NCBI GenBank assembly: GCA_900544825.1
Contig: UQWP01000014.1
Span: 1-54,162, forward strand
DNA length: 54,162 nucleotides
Origin: an uncultured Prevotella sp.
GTDB lineage: Bacteria > Bacteroidota > Bacteroidia > Bacteroidales > Bacteroidaceae
Direction: 5' to 3'
The notes under the pieces are model-generated. The model made no database searches. It had not been told where the DNA came from and saw only the letters and a program-made list of their open reading frames with translations. The translations under genes were made by a program, and so were the position numbers. This document shows positions 31,791 to 41,245 of the stretch, piece by piece; the stretch's first letter is position 1; the number at the start of each line of letters is the position of its first letter.

Positions 31791-31828
31791 AAAAAAGCCG
31801 AGAAATTTCTTCCTCGGCTTTCTTTTTT
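31791..31828 (-). terminator. terminator of pepD
   Basis: AAAAAAGCCGAG (31791-31802) and CTCGGCTTTCTTTTTT (31813-31828) form the stem; on the minus strand the T-run follows it. Confidence 0.85.
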
Positions 31829-31852
31829 CATCTTTTTGTAATTTCTTGTTTC

Positions 31853-33316
31853 TTATTTAGCAGGGATCTCAGCCAGGAGCTGTTTCATCAGGTTCCAGAA
31901 AGGAGCCACGCAGCTAATCTGGCAACGCTCATTGGCAGTATGAGGGCTAAGCAATGTAGGACCAAATGAAATTACATCGAGGTGAGGATACTTGCCCAGG
32001 ATGATAGAGCACTCCAAACCAGCGTGAACAGCTTGTACTACACCGTCCTTGCCGTTCTGCTCCTTATAAACCTTCAGTACATGCTCCAGGATGTCGCTCT
32101 TAGGGTTAGGGTTCCAGCCGCCGTATGCACCGCTGAACTCTACCTTCATGCCAGCCATGTTGAAGCAGCTCTCCATCATGGTAGCGAGATACATCTTGTA
32201 GTATTCGTGGCTGGAACGTGCCAGAATCTTGATGGCAGCCTTGCCGCCGCCGATCTCGATGATGGCTAGGTTCGAAGATGTCTCTACGATGCCAGGCATA
32301 GATGGAGCCATACGCAATACGCCGTCGTGGCAGGCATAGATGGCATCTACCAGGTTGTCCTGAATCTCTGCAGGAACCTCTGTTGCTGGAGTCTCTACGT
32401 TCTCGGTGAAGAATTCGATGTTCTCGATGTTTTCGATGCCGTTGAACTCATCGCAGATCTCGTCCTTCCAGTCGGCTACCATGTCGTTCAGTGCCTCTAC
32501 GTTCTCCTTTGGCAGGGTGAGTACTACCTGTGCCTGGAATGGGATGGCATTGCGCATGTTGCCGCCCTGCCATGAAGCCAGACGTGCGTCGAGCTCAGAG
32601 ATAGCCTCGCGTACGAAGCGAACCATGCACTTGTTGGCATTAGCTCTGCCTTCGTTGATCTCGATGCCGGAGTGACCGCCCTTCAATCCCTTCAGGGTAA
32701 CCTTCACGGCTGCATCTTCCTTGTCTGTCTCTACCTCCTTGTAGTCGAGTGTTGCAGTAATGTCGATACCGCCAGCGCTGCCTATTACGAACTCGCCCCA
32801 TACCTCTGTATCGAGGTTCAGGAGGATGTCACCATTCAACTCGCCCTCTGGAAGACCGTTGGCACCAAACATGCCTGTCTCTTCATCAGCAGTGATCAGA
32901 CCCTCTACTGGTCCATGCTGCAGGTCCTTAGCCTCCATCACAGCCATGATGGTAGCCACACCCAGACCATCGTCGCTACCCAGGGTAGTCTTATTGGCAC
33001 GCACCCAGTCGCCGTCAATGATGGTCTCGATTGGGTCGTTCTCGAAGTCGTGGTTGCTCTCTGGTGCCTTCTGAGGGACCATATCCATGTGAGCCTGGAG
33101 GATGACGCCCTTACGGTTCTCCATACCAGGAGTAGCAGGTTTGCGCATCACGATGTTTCCTGCAGCATCCTGGAAAGCCTCTACGCCAGCTTCCTTTGCC
33201 CAGTCGAGCAAATAAGCCTGAATTTTCTCCAAATGTCCTGATGGACGTGGAACTTGTGTCAACTTGTCGAAATTACGCCAGATTTCCACTGGACTAAGAT
33301 TCTTAATGTCAGCCAT
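31853..33316 (-). CDS. pepD: aminoacyl-histidine dipeptidase (M20 peptidase)
   Basis: A 487-residue cytoplasmic di-zinc exopeptidase cleaving Xaa-His and other dipeptides. The metal sites are visible: LQAHMDMVPQ, TLGSDDGLGVA, TADEETGMFGA (catalytic Glu pair), LLNLDTE and, near the end, HAGLECSIILGKYP. N-terminal VEIWRNFDKLTQVPRPSGH is characteristic of the family. Normal length; a single gene with its own terminator. Confidence 0.95.
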   Translation of the reverse strand: MADIKNLSPVEIWRNFDKLTQVPRPSGHLEKIQAYLLDWAKEAGVEAFQDAAGNIVMRKPATPGMENRKGVILQAHMDMVPQKAPESNHDFENDPIETIIDGDWVRANKTTLGSDDGLGVATIMAVMEAKDLQHGPVEGLITADEETGMFGANGLPEGELNGDILLNLDTEVWGEFVIGSAGGIDITATLDYKEVETDKEDAAVKVTLKGLKGGHSGIEINEGRANANKCMVRFVREAISELDARLASWQGGNMRNAIPFQAQVVLTLPKENVEALNDMVADWKDEICDEFNGIENIENIEFFTENVETPATEVPAEIQDNLVDAIYACHDGVLRMAPSMPGIVETSSNLAIIEIGGGKAAIKILARSSHEYYKMYLATMMESCFNMAGMKVEFSGAYGGWNPNPKSDILEHVLKVYKEQNGKDGVVQAVHAGLECSIILGKYPHLDVISFGPTLLSPHTANERCQISCVAPFWNLMKQLLAEIPAK

Positions 33317-33394
33317 AATATCTTTATTTAAAATGTTAATGTTCTATTTGTTTTTTGAATGTTATGCTTCATGTTTTTGAATTTAATGCATCGC

Positions 33395-34396
33395 TTATTT
33401 CTGAATTTGATGCTTCTTCGTAAACGCCAGCGCTATCCATCCGTAGATGCCCAGCAGGATGACGAGCAGGGTCTGCACGGAGTGAACGATGAGCACGAAA
33501 TAGAGGGCATCGTTCTGCTGGATGCCATAGAGGATGAGCATCGTCTTCACGGCGAAATGCCATGGACCCGCTCCGTTGGGCGTAGGTACGATCACGGCAA
33601 TGCTTCCCACGATGAAGGTCACCAGTCCGCACATCAGATTGAGATGGCTCGTAGATTCGAAGCACTGGAAGGTGAGATAATAGTGCAGGAAGTAGCTCAG
33701 CCAGATGCCCAGGGTGAAGGCGATGTAGAGCGGCACGTTTCTCACGCCCTTCAGCGAGATTACTCCCTGCCAGAGTCCGCTCAGTGTTGCTTTCACCTTA
33801 TTATATATAGACAGCTTCTTGAGCAGCATGTGAGCCAGGAAGAGTACGGCGATGCCGCAGATGGCAGTAACCAGGTATCCGGTGGCAGTGAAGTTACTCA
33901 GGATGCTGTCCATACTCGTGCCCGTCTTGTCGAAGAAGTTCAGGAAGACGGGAATCTGCATCAGGAACACCAGTCCGGCGATGAGCAGTACGAGCAGCGA
34001 GTCGATGGCTCTCTCCGTCACTACGGTTCCCAGTGCTTTCGGAAACGAGACGCCGTCCCATCTCTTCAGCACGGCACATCTTGCAAATTCACCCGAGCGG
34101 GGGATGACGAGGCTCAGGGCATACGAGAGGAATATGGAGTTGATGCTTACGCTGCTGCGCGCCTTCTCGCCGATGGGTTCCAGCGCCTGCTTCCATCTCC
34201 AACCTCTGAAGAGCTGCGCCGAGATGCCGAAAGGGAACGACAGCAGCATCCATGTCCAACTCATCTTGTGGAGCAGTACCTCCTCCACCTGTTTGAAGTC
34301 GAATCCGCGATACATCCAATAGAGGATGGCACCGCCCAGAAACAAGGAGAGTGCCACCTGCCAAATATTGTTTGCTATCTTTTTCTTTTCCATCAT
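33395..34396 (-). CDS. flippase-like membrane protein (UPF0104 / lysylphosphatidylglycerol synthase TM family)
   Basis: A 333-residue inner-membrane protein with about eight helices. The pattern LFRGWRWKQALEPIG, then SYALSLVIPRSGEFARCAVL and PTPNGAGPWHFAVKTML matches the lysyl-PG synthase transmembrane/UPF0104 family, found in lipid transport or modification. It lacks the soluble aminoacyl-transfer domain of MprF, so the substrate is unknown. The -7 box TACCTTTG at 34402-34409 predicts a transcript starting at or next to the ATG, so translation may be leaderless or begin at the second Met (34393). Confidence 0.82.
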   Translation of the reverse strand: MMEKKKIANNIWQVALSLFLGGAILYWMYRGFDFKQVEEVLLHKMSWTWMLLSFPFGISAQLFRGWRWKQALEPIGEKARSSVSINSIFLSYALSLVIPRSGEFARCAVLKRWDGVSFPKALGTVVTERAIDSLLVLLIAGLVFLMQIPVFLNFFDKTGTSMDSILSNFTATGYLVTAICGIAVLFLAHMLLKKLSIYNKVKATLSGLWQGVISLKGVRNVPLYIAFTLGIWLSYFLHYYLTFQCFESTSHLNLMCGLVTFIVGSIAVIVPTPNGAGPWHFAVKTMLILYGIQQNDALYFVLIVHSVQTLLVILLGIYGWIALAFTKKHQIQK

Positions 34397-34401
34397 AGCT
34401 G

Positions 34402-34409
34402 CAAAGGTA
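34402..34409 (-). promoter_or_regulatory. -7 element of the flippase-like gene
   Basis: The minus strand reads TACCTTTG only 5 nt before the first ATG. Confidence 0.5.
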
Positions 34410-34546
34410 ACACTTTTATCGCTTATATGGCACTACTTTCGCATATTTTTAGCATAAATAAACGGTTAGGCTCCTTTTTATTTCCCCTTTTTTATATAAA
34501 AGATGAAAAAAAAGCATTCAAGGGGTGATTTCTCGAAAAATAATCG

Positions 34547-34554
34547 TATTTTTG
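34547..34554 (+). promoter_or_regulatory. -7 element of the rsmA promoter
   Basis: TATTTTTG, 32 nt before the rsmA ATG. Confidence 0.55.
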
Positions 34555-34586
34555 CAAAATAAATATATCAATATCGTATAGAACGT

Positions 34587-35396
34587 ATGAAAGCTGTAAA
34601 GCCAAAGAAAAATCTAGGTCAGCACTTCCTTACTGACCTCAACATAGCCAAGCGCATCGCCGACACGGTGGATGCCTGCCCTGATATACCTGTTCTTGAA
34701 ATCGGACCGGGTATGGGCGTTCTTACCCAATATCTCGTAGAGAAGCCTCGCCCGGTGAAGGCGGTGGAAATCGATTCTGAGTCGGTGGCATATCTCCACG
34801 AGAACTTCCCAACACTGAAGGATAACATCATCGGAGAGGATTTCCTGAGGATGGATCTCAATCAGATATTCGACGGAAAGCAGTTCGTGCTCACGGGCAA
34901 CTATCCATACGATATCTCTTCGCAGATTTTCTTCAAGATGCTCGACTACAAGGACCTCATTCCTTGCTGCACGGGTATGATCCAGCGAGAGGTGGCTTTG
35001 CGTATGGCTTCTGAGCCGGGCAACAAGGCGTATGGCATCCTCAGCGTACTCATCCAGGCATGGTATGATGTGGAGTATCTCTTCACCGTAGATGAGGGTG
35101 TGTTCAATCCACCGCCAAAGGTGAAGAGTGCCGTCATCCGCATGACCCGTAACGAGGTGACCGACCTGGGATGTGATGAGAAACTCTTCAAGCGACTGGT
35201 GAAGACCGTGTTCAACCAGCGCCGCAAGATGCTCCGTGTAAGCCTCAAGCAGATGTTCCCGGGTGTAACCCCACGTGAGAATTTCTACACCACGGACATC
35301 ATGACCAAACGACCAGAGCAGCTCAGCATCCAGCAGTTTGTGGAACTCACCAACTATGTGGGCGAAGAACTGAAACGATTGGAATTAATAAAATAA
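34587..35396 (+). CDS. rsmA: 16S rRNA (A1518/A1519) dimethyltransferase
   Basis: A 269-residue S-adenosylmethionine-dependent enzyme of ribosome assembly. Motif I is LEIGPGMGVLTQYL, EIDSE follows, and the catalytic N-P-P-Y-type motif reads GNYPYDISSQIFF. QRKFLTDLN-type start reads LGQHFLTDLNIAKRI. C-terminal VFNQRRKMLRVSLK is typical. It begins the rsmA-frr-rsgA run on the plus strand. Confidence 0.96.
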   Translation: MKAVKPKKNLGQHFLTDLNIAKRIADTVDACPDIPVLEIGPGMGVLTQYLVEKPRPVKAVEIDSESVAYLHENFPTLKDNIIGEDFLRMDLNQIFDGKQFVLTGNYPYDISSQIFFKMLDYKDLIPCCTGMIQREVALRMASEPGNKAYGILSVLIQAWYDVEYLFTVDEGVFNPPPKVKSAVIRMTRNEVTDLGCDEKLFKRLVKTVFNQRRKMLRVSLKQMFPGVTPRENFYTTDIMTKRPEQLSIQQFVELTNYVGEELKRLELIK

Positions 35397-35419
35397 TAAA
35401 AAATAAAAATATACAGACT

Positions 35420-35980
35420 ATGATCGACGTAAAAGAAACTTTGAATTCTGCAGCAGAGCGTATGGAGATGGCAGCAATGTATCTCGCAGAAGAGCTCTCT
35501 CATATTCGTGCAGGTCGCGCCAACGTGGCTATCCTCGACGGCGTGCGTGTTAACAGCTATGGCAGCATGGTTCCATTGAACCAGGTGGCTACCGTAACCA
35601 CTCCAGATGCCCGCACCATCGCCATCCGCCCTTGGGACAAGAAGGCTATCAAGGACATCGAGAAGGCTATCATGGACAGCGGCGTGGGTATCACACCAGA
35701 GAACAATGGTGAAATTGTACGCCTCGGTATTCCTCAGCCAACTGGTGAGCGCCGTAAGGAGCTGGTTAAGCAGTGCAACAAGATTGCTGAGCGTGCCAAG
35801 ATTGAGGTTCGCAACGTGCGTCAGGAAATCAAGGAGAAGCTGAAGAAGGCTATCAAGGATGGTCTTTCTGAGGACTTGGAGAAGGATGCAGAGAACGATT
35901 TGCAGAAGCTTCACGACAAGTACATCAAGCAGCTCGAAAGTTTGATGGACGAGAAAGAAAAGGAAATCATGACAGTCTAG
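35420..35980 (+). CDS. frr: ribosome recycling factor
   Basis: A 186-residue translation factor that splits post-termination ribosomes with EF-G. LSHIRAGRANVAILDGVRV, PWDKKAIKDIEKAI, GEIVRLGIPQPTGERRKELV and RNVRQEIKEKLKKA are the conserved segments. Normal length; 23 bp after rsmA. Confidence 0.97.
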   Translation: MIDVKETLNSAAERMEMAAMYLAEELSHIRAGRANVAILDGVRVNSYGSMVPLNQVATVTTPDARTIAIRPWDKKAIKDIEKAIMDSGVGITPENNGEIVRLGIPQPTGERRKELVKQCNKIAERAKIEVRNVRQEIKEKLKKAIKDGLSEDLEKDAENDLQKLHDKYIKQLESLMDEKEKEIMTV

Positions 35981-36023
35981 AAAGACGTCATGTTTTTCAG
36001 ACTTACATTATTAATATGTGATA

Positions 36024-36956
36024 ATGAGAGGACTCGTTATTAAAAATACAGGCAGCTGGTACACCGTCAAGACTGACGATGGCCAGCTGATTGAAAGCAA
36101 AATCAAGGGCAATTTCCGATTGAAGGGCATCCGCAGCACCAATCCTGTGGCTGTGGGCGACTATGTGCAGCTCATCACCAACCAGGAGGGCACGGCGTTC
36201 ATCTCTTTGATTGAAGATCGCCAGAACTATATCATCCGTAAATCACCCAACCTCAGCAAGCAGAGTCACATCCTGGCGGCTAATCTCGACCAGGCGCTGC
36301 TCGTGGTTACCGTGAATTATCCAGAGACTTCCACCACCTTCATCGACCGATTCCTGGCTGGAGCCGAGGCATACAGAGTGCCCGTCATCATCGTGTTCAA
36401 CAAGTGCGACCTTCTTACCGAAGAAGAGCTGCGCTACGAGAAAATGATGCGCACCCTCTATGAGACCATTGGTTACCAGTGTGTAGAGATTTCGGCTGCT
36501 ACCGGTGAGGGCGTAGATGAATTGCGTCCGCTCATCCGTGACAAGAAGTCGCTGCTCAGCGGCAATAGTGGCGTAGGCAAGTCAACCCTCATCAACCAGC
36601 TCATTCCGGATGCCGGACAGCGTACCGCCGAAATCAGCGAGGCGCATAACAGCGGTATGCATACCACTACCTTCAGCGAGATGCTGGAATTGCCGGAAGG
36701 GGGCTATCTCATTGATACTCCAGGCATCAAAGGCTTCGGAACCTTCGATATCGAGAAGGAGGAGCTTACCAGCTATTTCAAGGAGATTTTCAAGTTCTCG
36801 CAGAACTGCAAGTTTTCTGACTGCACTCACACCCACGAACCGGGCTGTGCCGTCATCAAGGCTGTAGAGGAGCATTATATTGCTGCCAGCCGCTATCAGA
36901 GCTATCTCTCCATGCTCGAAGACAAGGACGAGAACAAGTATCGTGAGGCATTCTAG
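36024..36956 (+). CDS. rsgA: ribosome small-subunit GTPase RsgA
   Basis: A 310-residue GTPase that matures the 30S subunit. N-terminal OB fold, then the circularly permuted GTPase with NKCDLLTEEE (G4), GNSGVGKS (G180-S187, G1), DTPGIKGFG (G3), and a C-terminal zinc finger (CKFSDCTHTHEPGCAV). The ATG at 36024 (MRGLVIKNTG) is preferred to the GTG at 36018, which adds two unconserved residues. It is 43 bp after frr. Confidence 0.96.
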   Translation: MRGLVIKNTGSWYTVKTDDGQLIESKIKGNFRLKGIRSTNPVAVGDYVQLITNQEGTAFISLIEDRQNYIIRKSPNLSKQSHILAANLDQALLVVTVNYPETSTTFIDRFLAGAEAYRVPVIIVFNKCDLLTEEELRYEKMMRTLYETIGYQCVEISAATGEGVDELRPLIRDKKSLLSGNSGVGKSTLINQLIPDAGQRTAEISEAHNSGMHTTTFSEMLELPEGGYLIDTPGIKGFGTFDIEKEELTSYFKEIFKFSQNCKFSDCTHTHEPGCAVIKAVEEHYIAASRYQSYLSMLEDKDENKYREAF

Positions 36957-36993
36957 AAGTCATCGGTTTCCGGAGTGATATTAAATAAGAATT

Positions 36994-37914
36994 ATGGCAA
37001 AACAGGAACAGAAGGATTTTAAACAGCGCATAGAGGAAGGCGAATTTGCACAGAGCGCCGAGATTTCTGCCAGTTATCTCGACGAAGACATCCTGATCAT
37101 AGATAATGTCAAGGTATTGCAGAATCCAGACCCCATAAGATTGCAGATGAACATGATAGCATCTTGCTTGCGCGGCAGTCTGAAGCTGATGTATAATGGC
37201 AATACCCTCTTGGTAGAGAAGGGTGATATCTTTATTTGTCCTCCCAACTCTACACTCGACATCGTGGAGGTGTCGGGCGATTTTGCGTGCACGGCGATGT
37301 GTGTGAGCAATCACGGTATGCTGAATATCCTTCGTTCTCATATTTCGGTATGGAATCGTGCTATGTATGTGAGCAAGGTGTCCGTGTTGAAGATGAATGA
37401 GGTGGATATGGTATTCTATGCTAAGTTCACCGATCTGGTGCGTCTGTGTCTGGATCCATCGTTCAGCGAGCGCACTTCGTGGAAGCCTTATCGCCGAGAG
37501 ATTGTTGAGACGCTCTTGAAGAGTGCGCTCCTGGCGGTGAGCAATATGCTGCTGGAGGATATGCTGAAGGAGGAGCTGAACTCCAGTTCGAGCGATCTCT
37601 TCGATCAGTTCCTGGAGCTGTTGCTGCAGGCGGAGGTGAAGCATCAGCCGGTGGAGAATTTCGCCCGCAAGCTTTGCATCACTCCGAAGTATCTCTCCAT
37701 CATCTGCAAGCGCTATTCGGGCAAGACGGCGATAGAGTGGATTACGGAATATACGCTTGCCGACATCACTTATCTCCTCCGTTCCACCTCGAAGACCATC
37801 AAGGAGATTTCTGGCATTCTCGGTTTCTCCAACACTTCTTTCTTTGGCAAGTATGTGAGGGAGCATCTCCACATGTCGCCATTGAAATACCGCGAAAGTT
37901 TGAGGAAGAAATAG
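36994..37914 (+). CDS. AraC-family transcriptional regulator
   Basis: A 306-residue DNA-binding protein. The N-terminal 130 residues form a cupin-like sensor (NTLLVEKGDIFICPPNSTLD). The last 100 carry the paired helix-turn-helix domain: FARKLCITPKYLSIICKRYS (first) and KTIKEISGILGFSNTSFFGK followed by YVREHLHMSPLKYRESLRKK (second). Target and ligand are unknown. It may share the transcript of rsgA (37 bp gap) and ends in a bidirectional terminator. The glycan locus starts 0.7 kb further on, but no direct link is visible. Confidence 0.9.
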   Translation: MAKQEQKDFKQRIEEGEFAQSAEISASYLDEDILIIDNVKVLQNPDPIRLQMNMIASCLRGSLKLMYNGNTLLVEKGDIFICPPNSTLDIVEVSGDFACTAMCVSNHGMLNILRSHISVWNRAMYVSKVSVLKMNEVDMVFYAKFTDLVRLCLDPSFSERTSWKPYRREIVETLLKSALLAVSNMLLEDMLKEELNSSSSDLFDQFLELLLQAEVKHQPVENFARKLCITPKYLSIICKRYSGKTAIEWITEYTLADITYLLRSTSKTIKEISGILGFSNTSFFGKYVREHLHMSPLKYRESLRKK

Positions 37915-37937
37915 CATTTTTGCTATGCTATCTCAAT

Positions 37938-37977
37938 AAAAAAGTGGCAGCCGGAAATTATATGGTTGCCACTTTTT
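37938..37977. terminator. bidirectional terminator between the AraC and TlpA-like genes
   Basis: AAAAAGTGGCA and TGCCACTTTTT flank a loop of 17 nt; it serves the two convergent genes. Confidence 0.9.
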
Positions 37978-37982
37978 CATTC

Positions 37983-38498
37983 TTACTTCTCAGGGAAGAT
38001 TTCTGCCAGCTTCTTTGCCATGCGCTCAGCGAGTACGGTGGTATAAACTACCTTGCCCTCCGGGTTGATAAGATACATGGTAGGAAGCCATGAAATCTTA
38101 TAATCCTTGGAAATCTGGGTTTCCTTCCACTTCTTGAACTCGCTGTACTGCTCCCATTCTACGCCGTTTGCCTGGGTGTAGTTGTCGAGCTTCTGCTTGT
38201 CGGTATCCATAGATACACCGATGAACTTGGCACGGGTGCCGTACTTCTGGAACATCTCCTTGACGGTAGGAATCTCTCTGCGGCAATCAGGACACCAGGT
38301 AGCCCAGAAATCCAATACCGTCCATGTTCCCTTCTTGAGGGCAGGGAAGGCTGGGGCCTCTGTTCCTACAGCCAGGAGATTCTTGGCATAGAGTACATCC
38401 ACATCCTGTGGGTTCTGGGCTGTTGTTGCGCTGCCCTGAGCGCTGGCTCCGATGACAGATGCTGCCATAAGGAGCAAAGAGAATATTGCTTTTTTCAT
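37983..38498 (-). CDS. exported TlpA/ResA-like thiol-disulfide oxidoreductase
   Basis: A 171-residue periplasmic protein. Signal peptide 1-20 (ISLLLMAASVIGASAQ type). The thioredoxin-fold active site is W-C69-P-D-C72 in LDFWATWCPDCRREIPTVKE, and the cis-Pro loop is ISWLPTMYLINPEGKVV. WCPDC is an unusual pair of middle residues compared with WCxPC. The longer open frame upstream is ignored because it crosses the -7 box TATCTTTG (38527-38534, minus strand). Confidence 0.9.
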   Translation of the reverse strand: MKKAIFSLLLMAASVIGASAQGSATTAQNPQDVDVLYAKNLLAVGTEAPAFPALKKGTWTVLDFWATWCPDCRREIPTVKEMFQKYGTRAKFIGVSMDTDKQKLDNYTQANGVEWEQYSEFKKWKETQISKDYKISWLPTMYLINPEGKVVYTTVLAERMAKKLAEIFPEK

Positions 38499-38526
38499 TT
38501 TTCTTTGTATTTTAAATTTCCGAATG

Positions 38527-38534
38527 CAAAGATA
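38527..38534 (-). promoter_or_regulatory. -7 element of the TlpA-like gene
   Basis: The minus strand reads TATCTTTG, 28 nt before the ATG at 38498. Confidence 0.55.
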
Positions 38535-38572
38535 CGGATAATTTTCGAAAAATGACATTAGATGAAAGAAAA

Positions 38573-38614
38573 AATGCCGGGCGCATCTTGAAAAAGATGG
38601 CTCGGCATTGTTTT
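38573..38614 (-). terminator. terminator downstream of the GH127 gene
   Basis: AATGCCGGGC (38573-38582) pairs with GCTCGGCATT (38600-38609) with one G-U or mismatch, and CATCTT/AAGATG forms the inner stem. On the minus strand it is followed by TTTTTTC. Confidence 0.8.
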
Positions 38615-38677
38615 TGGGGGGCGGACAAGCGATGGAATCGCTTGGAACGGGGGTAGGCTTGCTTCTTAGCTTTTTGC

Positions 38678-41153
38678 CTACTTTACGCTCCATTCGAAGA
38701 GACCGCAGGAGTGGGTTTCTGGCTGCTTCAGCTCGAGCTTCACAGCCTTGGTCTTCACTGGGTCGAAATTCACGATGCAGGCTACACCACGCTTGCATGG
38801 ATAAGCATCGGCTCCAGGAACTTCCTTCCAGTTGCCTGCCTCGTCCTGATAGTAGAGCTTCCAGCTGTCTGGCACCTTGCAACCGCCCCAAGGCTGGTCG
38901 TCATACCAATATACGGTGCTGGTCTTGATCTCCTTGCTCTCTGGGAAGGTGTAGGTAATCCATTCTGTGGTGTTCTTCTTTGGCCACCAGTGGATGTATG
39001 GGATAGAACGGTCGTTTTCATCGGCAGGAACCAGTCCGTCGGTGATACTGCTCTTGGCTGGCACTGGAGAAGAGAATTCTACTTTAGCCTGTGCAGCGAG
39101 AGTTGCAGGAGCAGATGGCTTGGCAGCCTTGACATCCTGTGGCAACCATACCTTCATGTTGCCGTTGCCACGATGAGCCCAGGCGAAGTATGGGATGAGG
39201 GTCAGGGTCTGGTCCTTGGTGCTCAACTTGCCGCTCTTGTCGTAGGCGAGGGTCTGCACGTTCTCGGTCAAGGTCTCCATGTTCTGACCCTTGTAGAGTG
39301 TCAATACATTCTTATATTTAGGGTCGATGAAACCATCGTAAGAGAGCTTGCCCTCAGCAAACTGAGGTTCGCGGTTCTCCAGGATGCTCATGATATCGAA
39401 GCCCTGGTTGTCTGGCCACTCTGCGCAATATACGATAGGACCACGCTCAATGCTGATGCAGCCACGGTCTGCCTCTACCTTGTTGTTGGCACGTACGGTG
39501 CGTGCCTCCATGTCGAAGTGAACGCGAACCACATCGCCCTTCTTCCACTTGCGGTTGATGGTATAATAGCCATCCTCTGTTACCTTAGCCTCTACCTTCT
39601 TGCCGTTTACGGTGATGGTATAGCCCAGTCGCTTGCCGTCGCTGTAGTAGTAGAGATCGGATGGAACAGGCTGTCCTTTTACCCATCCAGGGATACGGAT
39701 CTTCATACCAAACTGTCCAGCCTTGTTGTCATCCACCTTGATGGCGATATCTCCGTTCCAAGGGTACTGTGTATCCTGGCTCAGGGAAACCTTCTTGCCG
39801 GCAACTTTCAGAGAAGAAGAGTTGCTGAGGAAGAGGTTGACATATACATTCTTATCCTTTACGGCATATACATAGCCTGGGAGGGATGGAAGGAAGCGGC
39901 AGATGTTGCTAGGGCAGCAGGCACAGCCGAACCAAGCCTGGCGCTGATGCTGACCCATGCTCTCCAGTGGGTTAGGGTAGAAGAAGCCGCCGCCGTCCAT
40001 GCTCACACCACTGATGAGACCATTGTAGAGAGTGCGCTCCAATACATCGTAATACTTGCTCTCGCCATGGAGGAGGAAGAGACGGTAGTTAACATAAACA
40101 TTGCCGATAGCTGCGCAGGTTTTGCAGTAGGCACTCATATTAGGCAACTCGTAGTTCTTGCCGAAAGCCTCACCGTTGTTGGTGGCTCCGATACCTCCGG
40201 TGATGTAGAGTTTCTTGCTCACGATGTTATCCCAGATGCGGTCGATGGCGTGGATATAGGCGGTATCGCCGGTGAGGGCAGCTACATCTGCCATACCAGC
40301 ATACATATAGGTAGCACGTACGGCATGACCCACAGCCTCGTCCTGCTCCAACACAGGCTTATGGCTCTGAGAATACTCTGTCTTGATGGTGGTCTTGCCA
40401 CGGTAGTCGAGGAAGAACTTAGCCTCGTCGAGATATTTCTTGTTGCCTGTAGCGAGATAGAGTTTACAGAGAGCCATTTCGGCAATCTGATGTCCCGGTA
40501 CCACGCAAGCCTGTCCTGGGTTAGGACCTACCTCGCGAACCACGCAGTCGGCATAACGAATGGCAATGTCAAGGAACTTGCGGCTGCCGGTGGCCTGCCA
40601 ATGAGCCACGGCACCCTCAACCATGTGTCCAAGGTTGTAAAGCTCATGGCTCAAGTCCTCCTCCATGCTCCAGCGCTTGTCGCCAGCCCAGAAATGAGGA
40701 TGCTTTGGGTTCTGTGTACGGGCGGTATAGAGGTATCCGTCAGCCTCCTGAGCAGGAGCGATGATGTCGAGCACGCTGTCGATATATGCCTTGAGTTTCT
40801 TGTCAGGGTAGGTCTGGAGTACGTAGCTGGCACCCTCGATGGTCTTGTATGGGTCGGTGTCGTCGAAACTGTAGGGCATCAGTTTGCCTACATCATAGGT
40901 GTCGCTAGGATGTGCAGCGCGCTCAAAGTTCTTGTATCTTCTCCTCTGATTCGCACTTGCTGAAAGCCAGCGGGATGGTTACCTTGCGAGAGGTCTCGAT
41001 ACGCTGTCCCCAGAACGTATTGTTCCAAACCTTTACTGATGTGAAAGGCACCGGTGTGATAGGATAACCACCCGAGCTCTTGTTCACTTTCTGTGCCGAA
41101 GCAGGCATCAATGCCAATGCTGCCAAGGCTGATGTCATTAAAATCTTTTTCAT
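38678..41153 (-). pseudogene. GH127 beta-L-arabinofuranosidase gene with a +1 frameshift and an altered zinc-site residue
   Basis: The start at 41153 codes a signal peptide (MKKILMTSALAALALMPASA) and the GH127 N-terminus WNNTFWGQRIETSRKVTIPL then AFSKCESEEK before an early stop at 40923. Reading on in the next frame gives RYKNFERAAHPSDTYDVGKL and the rest of an intact GH127 protein with a C-terminal F5/8-type domain, ending FEWSVK. One extra A near 40940 explains the shift. The zinc/nucleophile Cys pair is present in GCACCPSN (codons 39914-39919), but the usual E-T-C zinc motif reads K-T-C (Lys codon 40121-40123; YCKTCAAIGN). If translated correctly it would cleave terminal beta-L-arabinofuranose. 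It is the last gene of the minus arm of the glycan locus. Confidence 0.85.
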
Positions 41154-41160
41154 GTTTTTT

Positions 41161-41192
41161 ACTTTGAACTTTGAACATTGAACTTTATGATT
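41161..41192. repeat. TTTGAAC 7-bp periodic repeat, copy 4
   Basis: ACTTTGA-ACTTTGA-ACATTGA with a 7-bp period, ending GAACTTTATGAT, in the gap between the GH43 and GH127 genes. It adds false N-terminal residues to the GH127 frame if a start further upstream is used. Confidence 0.75.
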
Positions 41193-41245
41193 GGTAAAGC
41201 TCAATGTTCTCTATTCTGTATTCTTGATTATTATTTTTTTTATTC

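Noticed and set aside
33359..34528. 389-residue open frame on the plus strand
   Set aside because: It lies antisense over the whole flippase-like gene, has an improbable His/Glu/Gln-rich composition, and no family motif.
38499..38891. Upstream extension of the TlpA-like protein to 302 residues
   Set aside because: It crosses the promoter and the GH127 terminator and precedes a proper signal peptide.
38711..40963. 750-residue open frame on the plus strand
   Set aside because: Antisense shadow of the GH127 gene; the minus strand carries clear GH127 motifs.
41154..41204. N-terminal extension of the GH127 protein
   Set aside because: Encoded by the same dispersed repeat; the signal peptide starts at 41153.
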